A program made the position numbers and the translations under genes. Below the pieces are notes generated by a model. That model saw only the letters and a list, made by a program, of their open reading frames with translations, was not told the origin of the DNA and made no database searches. DNA of 64,000 bases from Staphylococcus borealis (GTDB taxonomy: Bacteria; Bacillota; Bacilli; Staphylococcales; Staphylococcaceae), in assembly GCF_001224225.1 (NCBI RefSeq), contig NZ_CUEE01000001.1, forward strand, positions 62,001-126,000, written 5' to 3'. The first letter of the stretch is position 1, and every line of letters starts with the position of its first letter. Below are positions 9,416-19,512 of this stretch, piece by piece.

Positions 9416-9769
9416 TTAATTAGCAATACTAATTGCTTCGATTTCAGATTTCATTTTATCTAATAATTTCTGTTGTGTTGCGTTGAAGAAATAAAAAACT
9501 TGTCGCTCATCTGTTTCAGAGCGTAATTTAGAAATCAATTCTTTCTTATAAATTTTACGTATAATCACGTCAATTTTGCTTGTATCCCATAACATTTCAA
9601 AATGCAACGTATCGCGTAATTCTTTACCGCTAATTTTTTTACCTTCATAAACTTTAAATAAAACTACAAATTCCTCAATGGAAATTTTATACGATGATTT
9701 TAACCAATGTTTTAATTGGCTTAATTCTCTCTCTGCTGCAATAAAGCGTTGTACTTTTTCTGTTGCCAT
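9416..9769 (-). CDS. sarV: SarV, SarA-family regulator
   Basis: A 117-residue single winged-helix SarA-family protein. Long stretches ([37 protein letters not shown]) match S. aureus SarV as I remember it, including the SETDER turn of the wing. In S. aureus SarV promotes expression of murein hydrolases and autolysis and is itself repressed by SarA and MgrA. The position between the MFS gene and moaA is the same as in S. aureus. The start ATG lies behind GGAGG (on the minus strand). Confidence 0.9.
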   Translation of the reverse strand: MATEKVQRFIAAERELSQLKHWLKSSYKISIEEFVVLFKVYEGKKISGKELRDTLHFEMLWDTSKIDVIIRKIYKKELISKLRSETDERQVFYFFNATQQKLLDKMKSEIEAISIAN

Positions 9770-10078
9770 AATTAAAGACCTCCAATGTTGATTCTAAGAT
9801 GTAATTATTGCTTTAAAAAATTAATTTTCCTTAACAAAATTATATAACACATACACAATTTAATCTATTACAAATTTTATTTGTTTTCTGATTAGTGTTT
9901 AATACAAAATCAGTTATACATATACTCAGTGCTATTATGACATTCCTATACTTTAATCATAGGTATTATATTAAATAGTGATTTACTTTAAATGTAAACT
10001 GTTAATTGAATTTATATTCTAAAAGAACGGGAGCGAAACAGAATTCTTTTTAAATACTGCGCCACTCCCATTCTTAAT
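9770..10078. other. AT-rich intergenic region between sarV and moaA
   Basis: This 309-base stretch holds the sarV promoter region on the minus strand (AT-rich from about 9785 to 9990) and a STAR-like hairpin at 10023-10075 behind moaA. No open frame with a ribosome binding site was seen. Confidence 0.6.
10023..10075 (-). terminator. STAR-like hairpin acting as moaA operon terminator
   Basis: The arms AAGAACGGGAG and CTCCCATTCTT pair with one mismatch around a loop containing ACAGAATTC, the same loop motif seen in the other dispersed GAGTGGGAC hairpins. On the minus strand the stem is followed by TTTT, and it starts 3 bases beyond the moaA stop. Confidence 0.6.
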
Positions 10079-11101
10079 TTAACCACCAATGTAGTTCATA
10101 TTAATTTTCTTGCGTTGACGATTTTTAACGGTTTGTTCTGTACGTTCATCTGAATATCGATCGTCACGAATGTTCCATAAGCTTATTAATTGTTCTCTTA
10201 ATTCATCATCCGTCACACCTGAACGAATAAATGATTTAATATCAAAGCCTTCAACAGTACTAAATAGGCACCCATAAAATTTACCATCCGATGATAAACG
10301 TGCTCTCGTACACGTAGAACAAAATGAAGCTGAGACACTTGTGATTAAACCAAATTGAGCACCATTATCTTTATGTCTATAGTACTTTGCAACTTCCCCA
10401 TAATATTTAGGAGGGACTGGCTCAATATCAAAATGCGCTTCAATCATATCTAGCATTTCATTTTTGGTCACAACTTTACTGAAGTCCCAACCATTATCAT
10501 TACCAACATCCATGAACTCGATAAATCTAATTTCAATATCTTTATCTTTAAAGTAATCGACCATTGGGATGATTTGATCATCGTTTACACCCTTTTGGAT
10601 TACAACGTTTACCTTAATATGGAAACCAATAGATACTGCATAATCAATTTGATCTAGAATAGTAGTAGCTTTAATATTACGATTATTGATGGCTTGGAAC
10701 ACTTCATTATCTATAGCATCTAAGCTAACGTTAATACGTCTTAAGCCCGCATCATATAATTTTTGACCATGCTTTTTCAACAAGAGTCCATTCGTCGTCA
10801 TACCGATATCTTCAATACCATCAATGTTGTTCAACTCAGCAATTAATTGATATAAATTACGTCTAAGCAATGGTTCCCCACCTGTTATACGTAATTTTTT
10901 CACGCCAAGTTCTGCATAAACACGCGCAATTCTCACCATCTCTTCAAACGTTAATAACTCATCTTTAGGTAGGAACACGTAGTCATCACCGAAGATTTCC
11001 TTAGGCATACAATAGTCACATCTAAAATTGCAACGATCAGTTACAGAAATACGTAAATCGCGAATAGGTCGACCTAATTTATCTTTGATTTGTGCAACCA
11101 T
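10079..11101 (-). CDS. moaA: MoaA, GTP 3',8-cyclase
   Basis: The 340-residue radical-SAM enzyme converts GTP to 3',8-cyclo-GTP, the first step of molybdenum cofactor synthesis. The radical-SAM cluster is C24-x3-C28-x2-C31. A second C-terminal cluster is set by FCSTC and a later Cys in KFYGCLF. The protein ends in the functional double glycine (YIGG). GGEP follows as in the family. It is the last gene of the moeA-to-moaA run, 13 bases after mobA. An ATG preceded by AAGGAGGATCC supports the start. Confidence 0.97.
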   Translation of the reverse strand: MVAQIKDKLGRPIRDLRISVTDRCNFRCDYCMPKEIFGDDYVFLPKDELLTFEEMVRIARVYAELGVKKLRITGGEPLLRRNLYQLIAELNNIDGIEDIGMTTNGLLLKKHGQKLYDAGLRRINVSLDAIDNEVFQAINNRNIKATTILDQIDYAVSIGFHIKVNVVIQKGVNDDQIIPMVDYFKDKDIEIRFIEFMDVGNDNGWDFSKVVTKNEMLDMIEAHFDIEPVPPKYYGEVAKYYRHKDNGAQFGLITSVSASFCSTCTRARLSSDGKFYGCLFSTVEGFDIKSFIRSGVTDDELREQLISLWNIRDDRYSDERTEQTVKNRQRKKINMNYIGG

Positions 11102-11114
11102 ACATGGATCCTCC

Positions 11115-11720
11115 TTAATGATTTATCTGATGTTTCAATGTGGCTAAATCTTCTTGATAATTAATATTCTTATACCAATATTCAGGTGATTGTATGCTTG
11201 TAACATCTATACATTCTGTCGTCACTTGATTATATACGTGTCGTAAGCTAAAATCATCTGAATCTAAAGCTTCTTTCATAACGTCAATGCAATTCGGGTG
11301 ATAAAATGCAATGGTTGGTATGACACGTCCATTTTCTGAATATGCAGCAATATCAATTTGATCTTCGATTAGTTTAGAAACTAAAAACTGATACAATGCA
11401 CTGATGGCCTTACCAGTTACCATCGGCGTATCAACAGAAATGACAAAGAATAATTCCTCATCATTGTATTGCTCCATTACAGTATATATACCAGCAAGTG
11501 GCCCTTTATCTTTATTTTTAGTGTCATCTATAATGACATGATCATGTTTAAATTGATCAGCTAATTGATCATTCGTGCTAATAATGATGTCATTAAACAT
11601 ATTTGTTTCTTGTAATGTTTGAACAATTCGTTGATAAAATAATTGTCCATCTATTTCAGCAAACGCTTTAGCCGTGCCAAAGCGTTCTGAATGACCACCT
11701 GCTAAAATAATAGCTTTCAT
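11115..11720 (-). CDS. mobA: MobA, molybdenum cofactor guanylyltransferase
   Basis: A 201-residue nucleotidyltransferase with the N-terminal signature [14 protein letters not shown] and a later SVDTPMV aspartate motif that binds the metal-nucleotide. MobA attaches GMP to Mo-molybdopterin to form the guanine dinucleotide cofactor. The formate dehydrogenase encoded at 38.7-41.7 kb would use this form. It sits between moaD (6 bases upstream) and moaA (13 bases downstream) in the same operon. Confidence 0.95.
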   Translation of the reverse strand: MKAIILAGGHSERFGTAKAFAEIDGQLFYQRIVQTLQETNMFNDIIISTNDQLADQFKHDHVIIDDTKNKDKGPLAGIYTVMEQYNDEELFFVISVDTPMVTGKAISALYQFLVSKLIEDQIDIAAYSENGRVIPTIAFYHPNCIDVMKEALDSDDFSLRHVYNQVTTECIDVTSIQSPEYWYKNINYQEDLATLKHQINH

Positions 11721-11726
11721 TTCCTG

Positions 11727-11960
11727 TTAACCCCCACTTACTGGTGGAATCAATGCAACTGTATCTGTTGGTTGAATGATATCCTCTTCTTGTACAAATT
11801 CTTCGTTTACTGCAACCTGAAATTTTTTAGATTGAATTGAGGGATGTCTCTCAAACAATCTTTGTTTAAAATTATTAACATCAATTGCTTCATTAATATC
11901 AAGTATTTCACTATCAGTTTGCAAAATTTCTTTTATTTCAGCGAAGTATAATACCTTCAC
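11727..11960 (-). CDS. moaD: MoaD, molybdopterin synthase small subunit
   Basis: A 77-residue ubiquitin-fold sulfur carrier ending in the required PPVSGG tail, whose terminal glycine is adenylated by MoeB and thiocarboxylated. The open frame extends upstream into moaE, but the real start is the GTG at 11960, one base past the moaE stop, behind AAAGGAG (overlapping the end of moaE). This gives the usual family length. MoaD pairs with MoaE encoded immediately upstream. Confidence 0.93.
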   Translation of the reverse strand: MKVLYFAEIKEILQTDSEILDINEAIDVNNFKQRLFERHPSIQSKKFQVAVNEEFVQEEDIIQPTDTVALIPPVSGG

Positions 11961-11961
11961 A

Positions 11962-12411
11962 CTAGTCCTCTCCTTTAGTTGCAAGGTCGTGGCTACCTCT
12001 TTGATGGCCCTGCCATTCTGCACCATCTTCCCATATTTCTTTTTTCCAGATTGGAACAATTTCTTTAATACGCTCAATCGCATACTCATTCGCACGATAT
12101 GCATCTTTACGATGTGGTGATGATACTGCAATTAATACTGCAATATCTGAAATTTGAAGTGGCCCAATTCGGTGAACAATGGTTGTAATTGTCCCTGGCC
12201 AACGTTCTTGAATTTCATCACCGATTTGCGCTAATTTCTTCTCTGCCATAGGAACATACGCTTCGTATTCTAAGTATTCCGTTTTAATGCCTTTGGTCCA
12301 CTCTCTTACATGCCCTGTAAAGACCACTACAGCACCTTGGTGTTCATTTATAGTAAATGTTCGATACTGTTCCGTTTGGATAGGTTCAGTAACGATTTCA
12401 AATTGCTTCAT
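11962..12411 (-). CDS. moaE: MoaE, molybdopterin synthase large subunit
   Basis: The 149-residue protein carries GAVVVFTGHVRE near residue 30, the HRIG motif and the PIWKKEIWEDG active-site stretch with its catalytic lysines. MoaE binds precursor Z, and MoaD supplies sulfur to make molybdopterin. It lies one base before moaD and 6 bases after mobB. Confidence 0.95.
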   Translation of the reverse strand: MKQFEIVTEPIQTEQYRTFTINEHQGAVVVFTGHVREWTKGIKTEYLEYEAYVPMAEKKLAQIGDEIQERWPGTITTIVHRIGPLQISDIAVLIAVSSPHRKDAYRANEYAIERIKEIVPIWKKEIWEDGAEWQGHQRGSHDLATKGED

Positions 12412-12417
12412 TTAGTG

Positions 12418-12888
12418 TCAATTCCTTTGCTCTATCCATTGTAATAGCCAATTATCATAATGTGATAATGCTTGTATATCTTGAACATGGTAACAATATT
12501 TAACACATGTCAATTGCTTTAGCTGGTCTAATTCTTTGGTTGTTCGATAAACAATTACTTTATCATAATGTTCATCTTTATATCCTTCAACCAAAATGAT
12601 ATTACAATCAATTGTAACAGATTGGTCAATCATTTGAGTAAGATTTTGTTTATATGCACGCGTGACCGTTTGTTGATAGTGTTCACCTTGCACAATGCTT
12701 TGATCTGCTCCAGCATTAAAGTGTTTCATATGATCTACATGATCCTCTTGAAGCGTGATATCATCACCAATGTGACCATGATGTTTGATTGTTGCTACAG
12801 TGTAACCATGAGATTTTAAAAATTGTATCGTATGTTGCATCAATGTTGTTTTTCCTGAATTTTTAAAGCCTACGATTTGCAAAATCAT
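12418..12888 (-). CDS. mobB: MobB, molybdopterin-guanine dinucleotide adapter
   Basis: The 156-residue protein begins with the P-loop GFKNSGKTTL (residues 7-16), followed by VATIKHHGH, typical of MobB. MobB is a GTP-binding accessory protein that assists MobA. Its start overlaps the end of moeA by four bases, so translation is coupled. Confidence 0.93.
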   Translation of the reverse strand: MILQIVGFKNSGKTTLMQHTIQFLKSHGYTVATIKHHGHIGDDITLQEDHVDHMKHFNAGADQSIVQGEHYQQTVTRAYKQNLTQMIDQSVTIDCNIILVEGYKDEHYDKVIVYRTTKELDQLKQLTCVKYCYHVQDIQALSHYDNWLLQWIEQRN

Positions 12889-14144
12889 AAGGTCATTTCC
12901 GTCTCAAAAACATTAGATTCAGTTAAAATAACATTTACTGTGTGTCCAGCTTTAAATCCTCTTGTTCCCCCTGGCAACATAATCATTGCATTACTATGCG
13001 CAATTGCAACTACTGCACCTGATTTATTAAACCCTGATGGTACTACAGTCGCACCGCTTTGTGAGAAGTTAGCAGTTGCTCGAATAAAACGTGTAAATGG
13101 ATTAGCTTTCGTAAAATCTTCCATTAATGTAGCTTTAACAACCTGAGGGTAATATGCAGTTGCGCCCATCATATGCTGAACAGCTGGTTTCACAAATAAT
13201 TCAAAACCGGTAAAGCAAGCAGATGGATTGCCTGACAAGCCAAATAAATATTGTCCATTAGCAACAGCTACCGTTGTTACACTACCAGGTCGCATTGCAA
13301 CTTTGTTAAATAATACTTTAGCATTAACCGCTTTATAAATTTCTGGTAGGTAGTCAAAGTCTCCAACAGAAACACCGCCAGTTGTTATAACAATATCGTG
13401 TTTAGACATAGCATCTTTAACTACAGCAATACTACTTTCTAAATCATCTTGTTGGATTTTGTATGCTTCCACGTTTAAGCCAATCTTCTCTGATAATGCT
13501 TTAATCATTGGACCATTTGAGTTGCGAATTTTTCCTGGTTGCAAGTCATCGTTCACATCTAATAGTTCACTACCTGTTGCAATGACAGCAATGCTAGGAC
13601 GACGTGTAACTTGCACTTTAGTATAGCCATACGTTGCTAATACGGCAATTGCACCGGGGTTAATGACTTGTCCCTTTTTCAAAACAATATCTCCAGTTGT
13701 CGTTTCTTCACCTTTAAGCGATACATTCTCATTTGCTTCAAATGATTTACGTATCGTGAATGTATCTCCGTCTTCAACTGTTTGTTCAAACATCACTACT
13801 GCATCGGCGCCTTCTGGAATTTGAGCACCCGTCATAATACGCACCGCTTCATTTTGACCAAGTGTTTTACTAGAAACTGAACCTGCACCTATATGGTCAA
13901 TTACTTTAAATTGTTTGCGGTTTTCTGAATAGGCACCTACAGAGTCTTCACTGCGTATTGCAAACCCATCATAAGGTGATTTATTAAAACGAGGTATATC
14001 ATAAGTCGCAACAATATCCTCTGCTAGAATATATCCTAAACTCTCATCTAAATTCACTTCAATTTGATTCAAATATATCTCTTGTTGGACAACACGATGT
14101 ATTGCTTCTTTCACTGGTATAGGATTTCTTTTTTCAACTGCCAT
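12885..14144 (-). CDS. moeA: MoeA, molybdopterin molybdotransferase
   Basis: The 419-residue enzyme inserts molybdate into adenylated molybdopterin. The open frame begins 11 codons further upstream, but the ATG at 14144 (starting MAVEKRNPIPV) has GGAG nine bases before it and gives the family length, so I chose it. Motifs: SPYDGFAIR in the N-terminal part, TGAQIPEGAD and the MPT-binding TTGGVSVGDFDYLPE. It heads the minus-strand operon and diverges from moaC; 62 bases separate the two starts. Confidence 0.95.
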   Translation of the reverse strand: MAVEKRNPIPVKEAIHRVVQQEIYLNQIEVNLDESLGYILAEDIVATYDIPRFNKSPYDGFAIRSEDSVGAYSENRKQFKVIDHIGAGSVSSKTLGQNEAVRIMTGAQIPEGADAVVMFEQTVEDGDTFTIRKSFEANENVSLKGEETTTGDIVLKKGQVINPGAIAVLATYGYTKVQVTRRPSIAVIATGSELLDVNDDLQPGKIRNSNGPMIKALSEKIGLNVEAYKIQQDDLESSIAVVKDAMSKHDIVITTGGVSVGDFDYLPEIYKAVNAKVLFNKVAMRPGSVTTVAVANGQYLFGLSGNPSACFTGFELFVKPAVQHMMGATAYYPQVVKATLMEDFTKANPFTRFIRATANFSQSGATVVPSGFNKSGAVVAIAHSNAMIMLPGGTRGFKAGHTVNVILTESNVFETEMTL

Positions 14145-14206
14145 TGATTTCATCTCCAATTTATAATTTAAAATCATGATATACTATCCCTATCAGGAGG
14201 GTTAAT

Positions 14207-14689
14207 ATGTCAAAATTCACTCATATTAATGAACAAGGTAATGCTAAAATGGTTGATGTTTCAAATAAAGCTGTTACGAAGCGTACTGCACAAGCCCATT
14301 CTAGCATTACTGTTAATGAAACAATCTATAAACAAATAATTGATAATACTAATAAGAAAGGTAACGTTTTAAATACGGCCCAAATTGCTGGTATTATGGC
14401 CGCTAAGAACACATCAACAATAATACCTATGTGCCACCCCTTACCTTTAACTGGCATTGATGTTCAATTTGATTGGCAAACGAATGACAACATGTCTTAT
14501 ACATTAAATATCACTGCGATTGTCTCCACAACAGGAAAGACTGGTGTTGAAATGGAGGCATTAACTGCCGCATCAGCGACTGCACTAACCGTTTATGATA
14601 TGACGAAGGCAGTAGATAAAGGCATGATCATCGGTGAAACGTATCTTGAATCAAAATCAGGTGGCAAATCAGGTGATTATCGTCGATAA
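14207..14689 (+). CDS. moaC: MoaC, cyclic pyranopterin monophosphate synthase
   Basis: A 160-residue protein with the MCHPLPLTG and [12 protein letters not shown] motifs of MoaC and the catalytic C-terminal lysine region (KSGGKSG). It rearranges the MoaA product to precursor Z. The start ATG has CAGGAGGG eight bases upstream. It is the only plus-strand gene in the cofactor cluster and converges on moaB with a shared terminator. Confidence 0.96.
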   Translation: MSKFTHINEQGNAKMVDVSNKAVTKRTAQAHSSITVNETIYKQIIDNTNKKGNVLNTAQIAGIMAAKNTSTIIPMCHPLPLTGIDVQFDWQTNDNMSYTLNITAIVSTTGKTGVEMEALTAASATALTVYDMTKAVDKGMIIGETYLESKSGGKSGDYRR

Positions 14690-14730
14690 GCTATTCTAAG
14701 CACATATACTATGTTCAATTTAAATAATAA

Positions 14731-14789
14731 AGTCATGGATGCAAAACTTCAATTAGGGAAACCTATCATTTAAGTTTAAATCCATGACT
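14731..14789. terminator. Shared terminator between moaC and moaB
   Basis: A 10-bp stem (AGTCATGGAT with its complement at 14780-14789) continues after a small bulge through AAACTT/AAGTTT, with an inner mini-hairpin TAGGG-AAA-CCTA. A T-run follows on the plus strand and an A/T-rich tract on the other side. Confidence 0.75.
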
Positions 14790-14795
14790 ATTTTT

Positions 14796-15311
14796 TTATT
14801 TATTCAATTCATGCAACATATGATTTAATTCTGGCTTAATTAACTTTTCAATAGCTAATTTCACAGCGCCAGTTGATCCAGGTAAACTGAAAATTAATTT
14901 ATTTTGGACTGTACCAGCAACCGCTCTTGATAATAAAGCTTTAGTGCCCACATCTTCTGTGTAACTTAAATATCTAAATAATTCTCCAAATCCCTCTATT
15001 TCTTTATCAAAGATGGGTTTAACTGCTTCAATCGTAACATCTCTTTGCGCAATGCCAGTACCACCTGTTGTAATAACGACATCAATATCAGTTGCCAACC
15101 ATTGTTTGATTTGCGAATAAATCGCTTCTTTATCATCTTTGACAATCGCATAATGTGACTTTGCGACTTCAACATTAATGTCTTGAATTAAAGTTTGAAC
15201 AAGTTGACCACCTTTATCTGTTTCTTTATCTCTAGTATCTGAAACTGTCAAAACTGCACAATGAATCGTTCTGTCTACTTTCGCATGATCATGTTGATGC
15301 ATTAAATTCAC
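14796..15311 (-). CDS. moaB: MoaB/MogA molybdopterin adenylyltransferase
   Basis: The 171-residue protein has [16 protein letters not shown] near the N-terminus and [13 protein letters not shown] in the middle, the MPT-binding loop shared by MoaB, MogA and the MoeA domain. It activates molybdopterin with AMP before molybdenum insertion. It starts 2 bases after the moeB stop, so the two are translationally linked. Confidence 0.93.
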   Translation of the reverse strand: MNLMHQHDHAKVDRTIHCAVLTVSDTRDKETDKGGQLVQTLIQDINVEVAKSHYAIVKDDKEAIYSQIKQWLATDIDVVITTGGTGIAQRDVTIEAVKPIFDKEIEGFGELFRYLSYTEDVGTKALLSRAVAGTVQNKLIFSLPGSTGAVKLAIEKLIKPELNHMLHELNK

Positions 15312-15313
15312 TC

Positions 15314-16318
15314 CTATCCGAATAATTGATTAATTAAATGAATGGCATCTGACGTTTTTGTTGTCCCATGTATAAGCATCCGTCCACCTTCAAAACTAAC
15401 AATTCGATGCCCTTTATATTCAAACATTATCATATATTTGTTTTCTCTATAATTAAGTTGATGTTGTTTAAGAAACTCACGCACCATTTCCTGGGTAATA
15501 TTATCATTATCATATTGTACTGTATCTCTACCGCATAAAGTTGCATACAATGTATGTTGCTGATTTAAATAAGGAAAAGATGGATTTGAACCACACGTTG
15601 GACATTCATCTCTGAACATGCGACTAAAGCCAAATGTATAATGTTGTCCTTCCCATATATCCCCGTATGTTAATTTACTAGGCACTGATTGTTCAGTTAA
15701 TAATTTAAGGGCATCTCGCAATTGAAAGCTCGTTGTCATTGTGACTGCAGGTTGTATAACGCCGACTGTATCACACGTTAAATTAATTGCTGGAAGCTGT
15801 GGCATTAAACAGTTGAAACACGGTGTTTGTCCAGGTATAAATGCAGCTTCTATATAAGTGCTTTGTACGACACCACCATAAATCCAAGGTATTTTCTCTT
15901 TATAAGCAAAGTCATTGATTAATTGTCTTGTCTCAAAATTATCCGTAGCATCAATGATTAAATCTACATGCTGTGCATGTTTATCTAAAAAATAATAATC
16001 AACATGCGTAATGAACGTATTGAGTGCTAGATCTTGACGCAATGCTTTTAAATGACGTTCAGCAGCGACGACCTTAGGTAGCATTTTATTAGCATCCTCT
16101 TCTGTAAATAATGTTTGACGCTGTAAATTACTAAATTCAATATAGTCTCTATCCACAATTGTAAGTGTGTTTATTCCTGCACGAACGAGTCCCTCAGCAA
16201 CATGTGTTCCCAATGCGCCCATACCAACAATAAGTACATGCTTTTGACTGATTTTATTTTGTCCGTTAGCTCCTATTCCTTTAAACAAAGTTTGTCTCGA
16301 ATAACGTTCCCTCGTCAT
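15314..16318 (-). CDS. moeB: MoeB/ThiF-type adenylyltransferase
   Basis: The 334-residue E1-like enzyme adenylates the MoaD C-terminal glycine. A Rossmann [17 protein letters not shown] motif lies at about residue 32, the active-site region [13 protein letters not shown] in the middle, and two zinc CxxC pairs (CFNC and CPTC). The C-terminal 90 residues are a small extra domain, shorter than a full rhodanese domain. Since the genes around it are all for cofactor synthesis, MoeB is favoured over ThiF. The modC gene lies 79 bases upstream, separated by a hairpin. Confidence 0.9.
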   Translation of the reverse strand: MTRERYSRQTLFKGIGANGQNKISQKHVLIVGMGALGTHVAEGLVRAGINTLTIVDRDYIEFSNLQRQTLFTEEDANKMLPKVVAAERHLKALRQDLALNTFITHVDYYFLDKHAQHVDLIIDATDNFETRQLINDFAYKEKIPWIYGGVVQSTYIEAAFIPGQTPCFNCLMPQLPAINLTCDTVGVIQPAVTMTTSFQLRDALKLLTEQSVPSKLTYGDIWEGQHYTFGFSRMFRDECPTCGSNPSFPYLNQQHTLYATLCGRDTVQYDNDNITQEMVREFLKQHQLNYRENKYMIMFEYKGHRIVSFEGGRMLIHGTTKTSDAIHLINQLFG

Positions 16319-16366
16319 TTTTATTGCCCTCTCTAGTTAAGATCCATTTCTATTATTATAACGAAC

Positions 16367-16395
16367 AAAGCACCTCTTTTACAAAGAGGTGCTTT
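16367..16395. terminator. Hairpin between modC and moeB
   Basis: A perfect 13-bp stem (AAAGCACCTCTTT with its complement at 16383-16395) has a three-base loop. The minus-strand T-tract is weak (TTTGTTCG), so read-through from modABC into moeB is possible. Confidence 0.65.
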
Positions 16396-16397
16396 TA

Positions 16398-17003
16398 TTA
16401 CCCTATCTTTATGATTTTATCCGCTAAAACTTCAGCTTCAAAATTAGAATGTGTAACAAAGATGATAGGTATCTTCCATTCTTTAAAAATACGTTTGATT
16501 AACTTGATTCCCTCATCTCTTGTCGCATCATCTAAACTTGAAAAGGGTTCATCTAATAAAATTAAATCTGGCTTCGTACTTAATGTACGTGCTAATGCAA
16601 CACGTTGAGATTCGCCTCCTGAAAGCGTCGCTGGATATTGCGCGCTTAAATGATGAATATTTAGACGATCCATTAAGTCATCTATATGAACAGATGGTTT
16701 AGCCATAAAAGTGATATTCTTATTCACTGTCATGTTCGGAAATAATTGGTAATCTTGAAATAAATAACCAATATGACGCTCTTGGATTTTCACGTTCACT
16801 TTATGTTCAGTATCAGTGATAAGTCTATCATTTATTTTAATATATGCTTTATCCGGTTTTCTTAAACCTGCTATCATATTCAATACTGTCGTTTTACCTA
16901 TACCTGAAGGTCCTCGTATTGCATAAATTTTAGGGACAGTATCATGAATGTTAATATCAATAAACGTCTTCTTTAATTGATATTGTAGTTTTAACTCTAA
17001 CAT
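16398..17003 (-). CDS. modC: ModC, molybdate ABC transporter ATPase
   Basis: A 201-residue ATPase with Walker A GPSGIGKTT, signature LSGGESQRVALARTL and Walker B LILLDEPFSSLD. It lacks the C-terminal TOBE molybdate-sensing domain found in E. coli ModC, as is usual in staphylococci, so uptake is probably not feedback-inhibited by molybdate through this subunit. It starts immediately after the modB stop. Confidence 0.93.
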   Translation of the reverse strand: MLELKLQYQLKKTFIDINIHDTVPKIYAIRGPSGIGKTTVLNMIAGLRKPDKAYIKINDRLITDTEHKVNVKIQERHIGYLFQDYQLFPNMTVNKNITFMAKPSVHIDDLMDRLNIHHLSAQYPATLSGGESQRVALARTLSTKPDLILLDEPFSSLDDATRDEGIKLIKRIFKEWKIPIIFVTHSNFEAEVLADKIIKIG

Positions 17004-17675
17004 CTAATCTACCTCCCTATATTTATCTTTATTAGCAAAATTCAATACACCTATTACAGTAATTGAAAATGCGACTAACACAAGCACCCATAACCAAGCT
17101 TGGTTTTCTCTACCTTGTTCCACTAAAAAGTATATCTCAAGTGGTAACGTGTTCGTTTTATTTGGTATGTAACCTGCAACCATTAATGTTGCACCAAATT
17201 CTCCAATTGCACGAGCAAAACTCATCATAATCCCAGCAATGATTGAACGTTTAGATAACGGTAAAATTAGGCGATAGAATATTTTATTTTCACTTGCCCC
17301 CATGGTACGAGCAGTATTTAACATTTTAGGGTTAATACTTCTAAATCCTTGAATCGTGTGTTGATACATTAACGGAAAACTAACAATGACAGATGCAATA
17401 ACTGCACCTGTCATTGTGAATACTACCGGAAGATGTAGTATCTCTTCAAAAAATTGTCCTACAACACTTCTAGGAGAAAATATAATGAGTAAGATAAACC
17501 CTAGCACCGTTGGCGGTAGAACAATGGGTAATAATATAAAACTTTCAAGGAGTTTAGTAAGATGCCCTTTTCCCTTATAAAGCAATCGACATATAAAAAT
17601 ACCTAGTACTGTTACAATAATCGTACTTATGACGGCTACTTGAATCGATATCCAAAAAGGTGTTAATTCAGGCAT
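17004..17675 (-). CDS. modB: ModB, molybdate ABC permease
   Basis: The 223-residue membrane protein has five or six helices and the permease EAA-type loop (RAIGEFGATL region) that contacts ModC. It starts 11 bases after modA and abuts modC. It forms the channel that receives molybdate from ModA. Confidence 0.93.
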   Translation of the reverse strand: MPELTPFWISIQVAVISTIIVTVLGIFICRLLYKGKGHLTKLLESFILLPIVLPPTVLGFILLIIFSPRSVVGQFFEEILHLPVVFTMTGAVIASVIVSFPLMYQHTIQGFRSINPKMLNTARTMGASENKIFYRLILPLSKRSIIAGIMMSFARAIGEFGATLMVAGYIPNKTNTLPLEIYFLVEQGRENQAWLWVLVLVAFSITVIGVLNFANKDKYREVD

Positions 17676-17686
17676 TCTTCAACCTC

Positions 17687-18481
17687 CTAAACTTCGAAAT
17701 GATACTCTTTTAAGATATCTTTCGCTTTGTCAGATTTTAAGAAGTCCATCCACTCTTTCGCAAGTTTTTTATCTGAAGTTGCACCTGCTTCATAAGTGAT
17801 TGGTTTTTTAAGTTCTGCTTCTTTAATTTCATTTACTTTATCTGTTTTTTTGTTGTCAGTATATAAATCTGTTTCATAAACAAAGCCCATTTCGGCATTG
17901 CCTTTTTCAACATAATTTAATACTTGTTTAACGTCTTTGGCATAAACTAAATGATCTTTAACGTCATTATATAAACCTTGATCTTCTAAATATTGTTTCG
18001 CATATTTACCAGCTGGAACTGTTTTAACTTCACCAATTGCTAATTTTTCATTATCTTCTAAATCTTTAACTGATGTTTTGTCGCTATTTTTATCTCCAAC
18101 TAAGACAAGCTTATTATGTGCATATTTGTATGTATCATGTGCTTTGTCTTTATCTTTTAGCATATCAACATCTTTAGTGTTCGCAGACATGAACACGTCA
18201 GCTGGAGCACCTTTTTCAATTTGTTGTCTTAATGCGCCAGAACCACCATAGTTAAAGCTTACATCAACATTTTTGTGATCTTTTTTAAATTCTTTCTCTA
18301 ATGCTTTACTTACATCACCTAAGCTAGCTGCTGCCGAAATTTGTAATTCTTGTTTGTTGTCACTATCTTTTTTGCTTGAGTCAGATGATTTATTTCCACT
18401 ATCATTGCTACCAGAATTTGAACATCCTGCTAAAATAATAACTAATGTAGCAATAACTGCCATGAAATGTTTAAGTTTCAT
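17687..18481 (-). CDS. modA: ModA, molybdate-binding lipoprotein
   Basis: A signal peptide ends in the lipobox LAGC, followed by a Ser/Asn/Asp-rich linker of about 30 residues and a periplasmic-binding-like domain with AAASLGD, the molybdate-binding motif. I start it at ATG 18481, preceded by AAAGGAGGGG, which gives 264 residues; the frame extends 26 codons upstream with no signal-peptide logic. It is the first gene of modABC and diverges from fdhD. Confidence 0.94.
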   Translation of the reverse strand: MKLKHFMAVIATLVIILAGCSNSGSNDSGNKSSDSSKKDSDNKQELQISAAASLGDVSKALEKEFKKDHKNVDVSFNYGGSGALRQQIEKGAPADVFMSANTKDVDMLKDKDKAHDTYKYAHNKLVLVGDKNSDKTSVKDLEDNEKLAIGEVKTVPAGKYAKQYLEDQGLYNDVKDHLVYAKDVKQVLNYVEKGNAEMGFVYETDLYTDNKKTDKVNEIKEAELKKPITYEAGATSDKKLAKEWMDFLKSDKAKDILKEYHFEV

Positions 18482-18683
18482 TTCACAAACCCCTCCTTTT
18501 ACACCACTTATTATACGCTTATTTATAACTTTTAAAAGGTATAAAATGATAAATTTCACCTAATCTTCACATTATTAAATATATTTAATATACTATCAAT
18601 AATTTATATGTAATTTAAATCTTTTCAAATAATGTTCAAAAGTTTTAATATAGAGTTATATATGCCTAAAGGAGAAATAAAAA

Positions 18684-19487
18684 ATGGATAAAGATGTATT
18701 ACAAGGGCAATCTATCCTCCGCTATGAAGATGGGCAACTCATCAATACAACAGATAGCTATGTTACAGAATTTCCATTGACAATTATTGTTAATGGCACA
18801 GAATTTGCTACAGTCATTTGTAGTCCAACACATATGGAAGAACTTGTAGTCGGATTTTTAGCTTCTGAGGGAGCTATTTATAAAAAAGAAGAAATACGCG
18901 CTTTGCAAATAGATGATAGTAAAGGTTTCGCACATGTAGAGTTAACTAAAGATTTAGGCGATCGTTTTGAGTATTCAACTAAACGTATTATTGCATCATG
19001 CTGCGGAAAAAGTAGAGAATTTTACTTTCACAATGATGCAGCTATCGCTAAAACCTCAATGTCCAAAATTACATTAACGCCGAAACAAGTGCTCAATATG
19101 ATGACTGGGCTACAATCTGCCAGTACATTGTTTAAACAAACAGGTGGGTTGCATAATGCTGCCATTAGTGATGGTGATGAATTTTTTGAACATAGACAAG
19201 ATATCGGCCGTCACAATGCGCTCGATAAACTTTATGGATTTTGTCTTGAAAGACGTATACCTGTCAGAAATAAGGTACTTATTTTTAGTGGGCGTATTTC
19301 ATCGGAAATATTATTAAAGGCAGCTAAAATAGGTGTAGGCGTCATTTTATCCAAATCTGCACCTACTACGTTAGCGATTACGTTAGCTAATGATTTAAAT
19401 ATAACTGCAATTGGTTTTATTAGAGATGGCAACTTTAATGTTTATAGTCATCCAGAACGTATTAAAGCCACTGACACATTGGATTAA
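18684..19487 (+). CDS. fdhD: FdhD, formate dehydrogenase sulfurtransferase
   Basis: The 267-residue protein transfers sulfur to the molybdenum cofactor before insertion into formate dehydrogenase. Motifs: HMEELVVGFLASEGAI, RHNALDKLYG and FSGRISSEILLKA. The cysteine loop reads ASCCGKSREF, with two adjacent cysteines rather than a separated CxxC. Its substrate enzyme is encoded 19 kb downstream, and it diverges from modA across a 202-base AT-rich spacer. AAAGGAG lies nine bases before the ATG. Confidence 0.95.
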   Translation: MDKDVLQGQSILRYEDGQLINTTDSYVTEFPLTIIVNGTEFATVICSPTHMEELVVGFLASEGAIYKKEEIRALQIDDSKGFAHVELTKDLGDRFEYSTKRIIASCCGKSREFYFHNDAAIAKTSMSKITLTPKQVLNMMTGLQSASTLFKQTGGLHNAAISDGDEFFEHRQDIGRHNALDKLYGFCLERRIPVRNKVLIFSGRISSEILLKAAKIGVGVILSKSAPTTLAITLANDLNITAIGFIRDGNFNVYSHPERIKATDTLD

Positions 19488-19508
19488 TCTTCCAAATGCG
19501 TCAGTGGC
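19467..19508 (+). terminator. fdhD terminator overlapping its 3' end
   Basis: GCCACTGA pairs with TCAGTGGC at 19501-19508, with further imperfect pairing inside (CATTGGA/TCCAAATG). TTTTTATTTT follows. The left arm lies inside the last codons of fdhD. Confidence 0.85.
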
Positions 19509-19512
19509 CTTT

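Noticed and set aside
11961..12131. N-terminal extension of moaD
   Set aside because: It overlaps moaE out of frame; a GTG at 11960 with AAAGGAG gives the family length of 77 residues.
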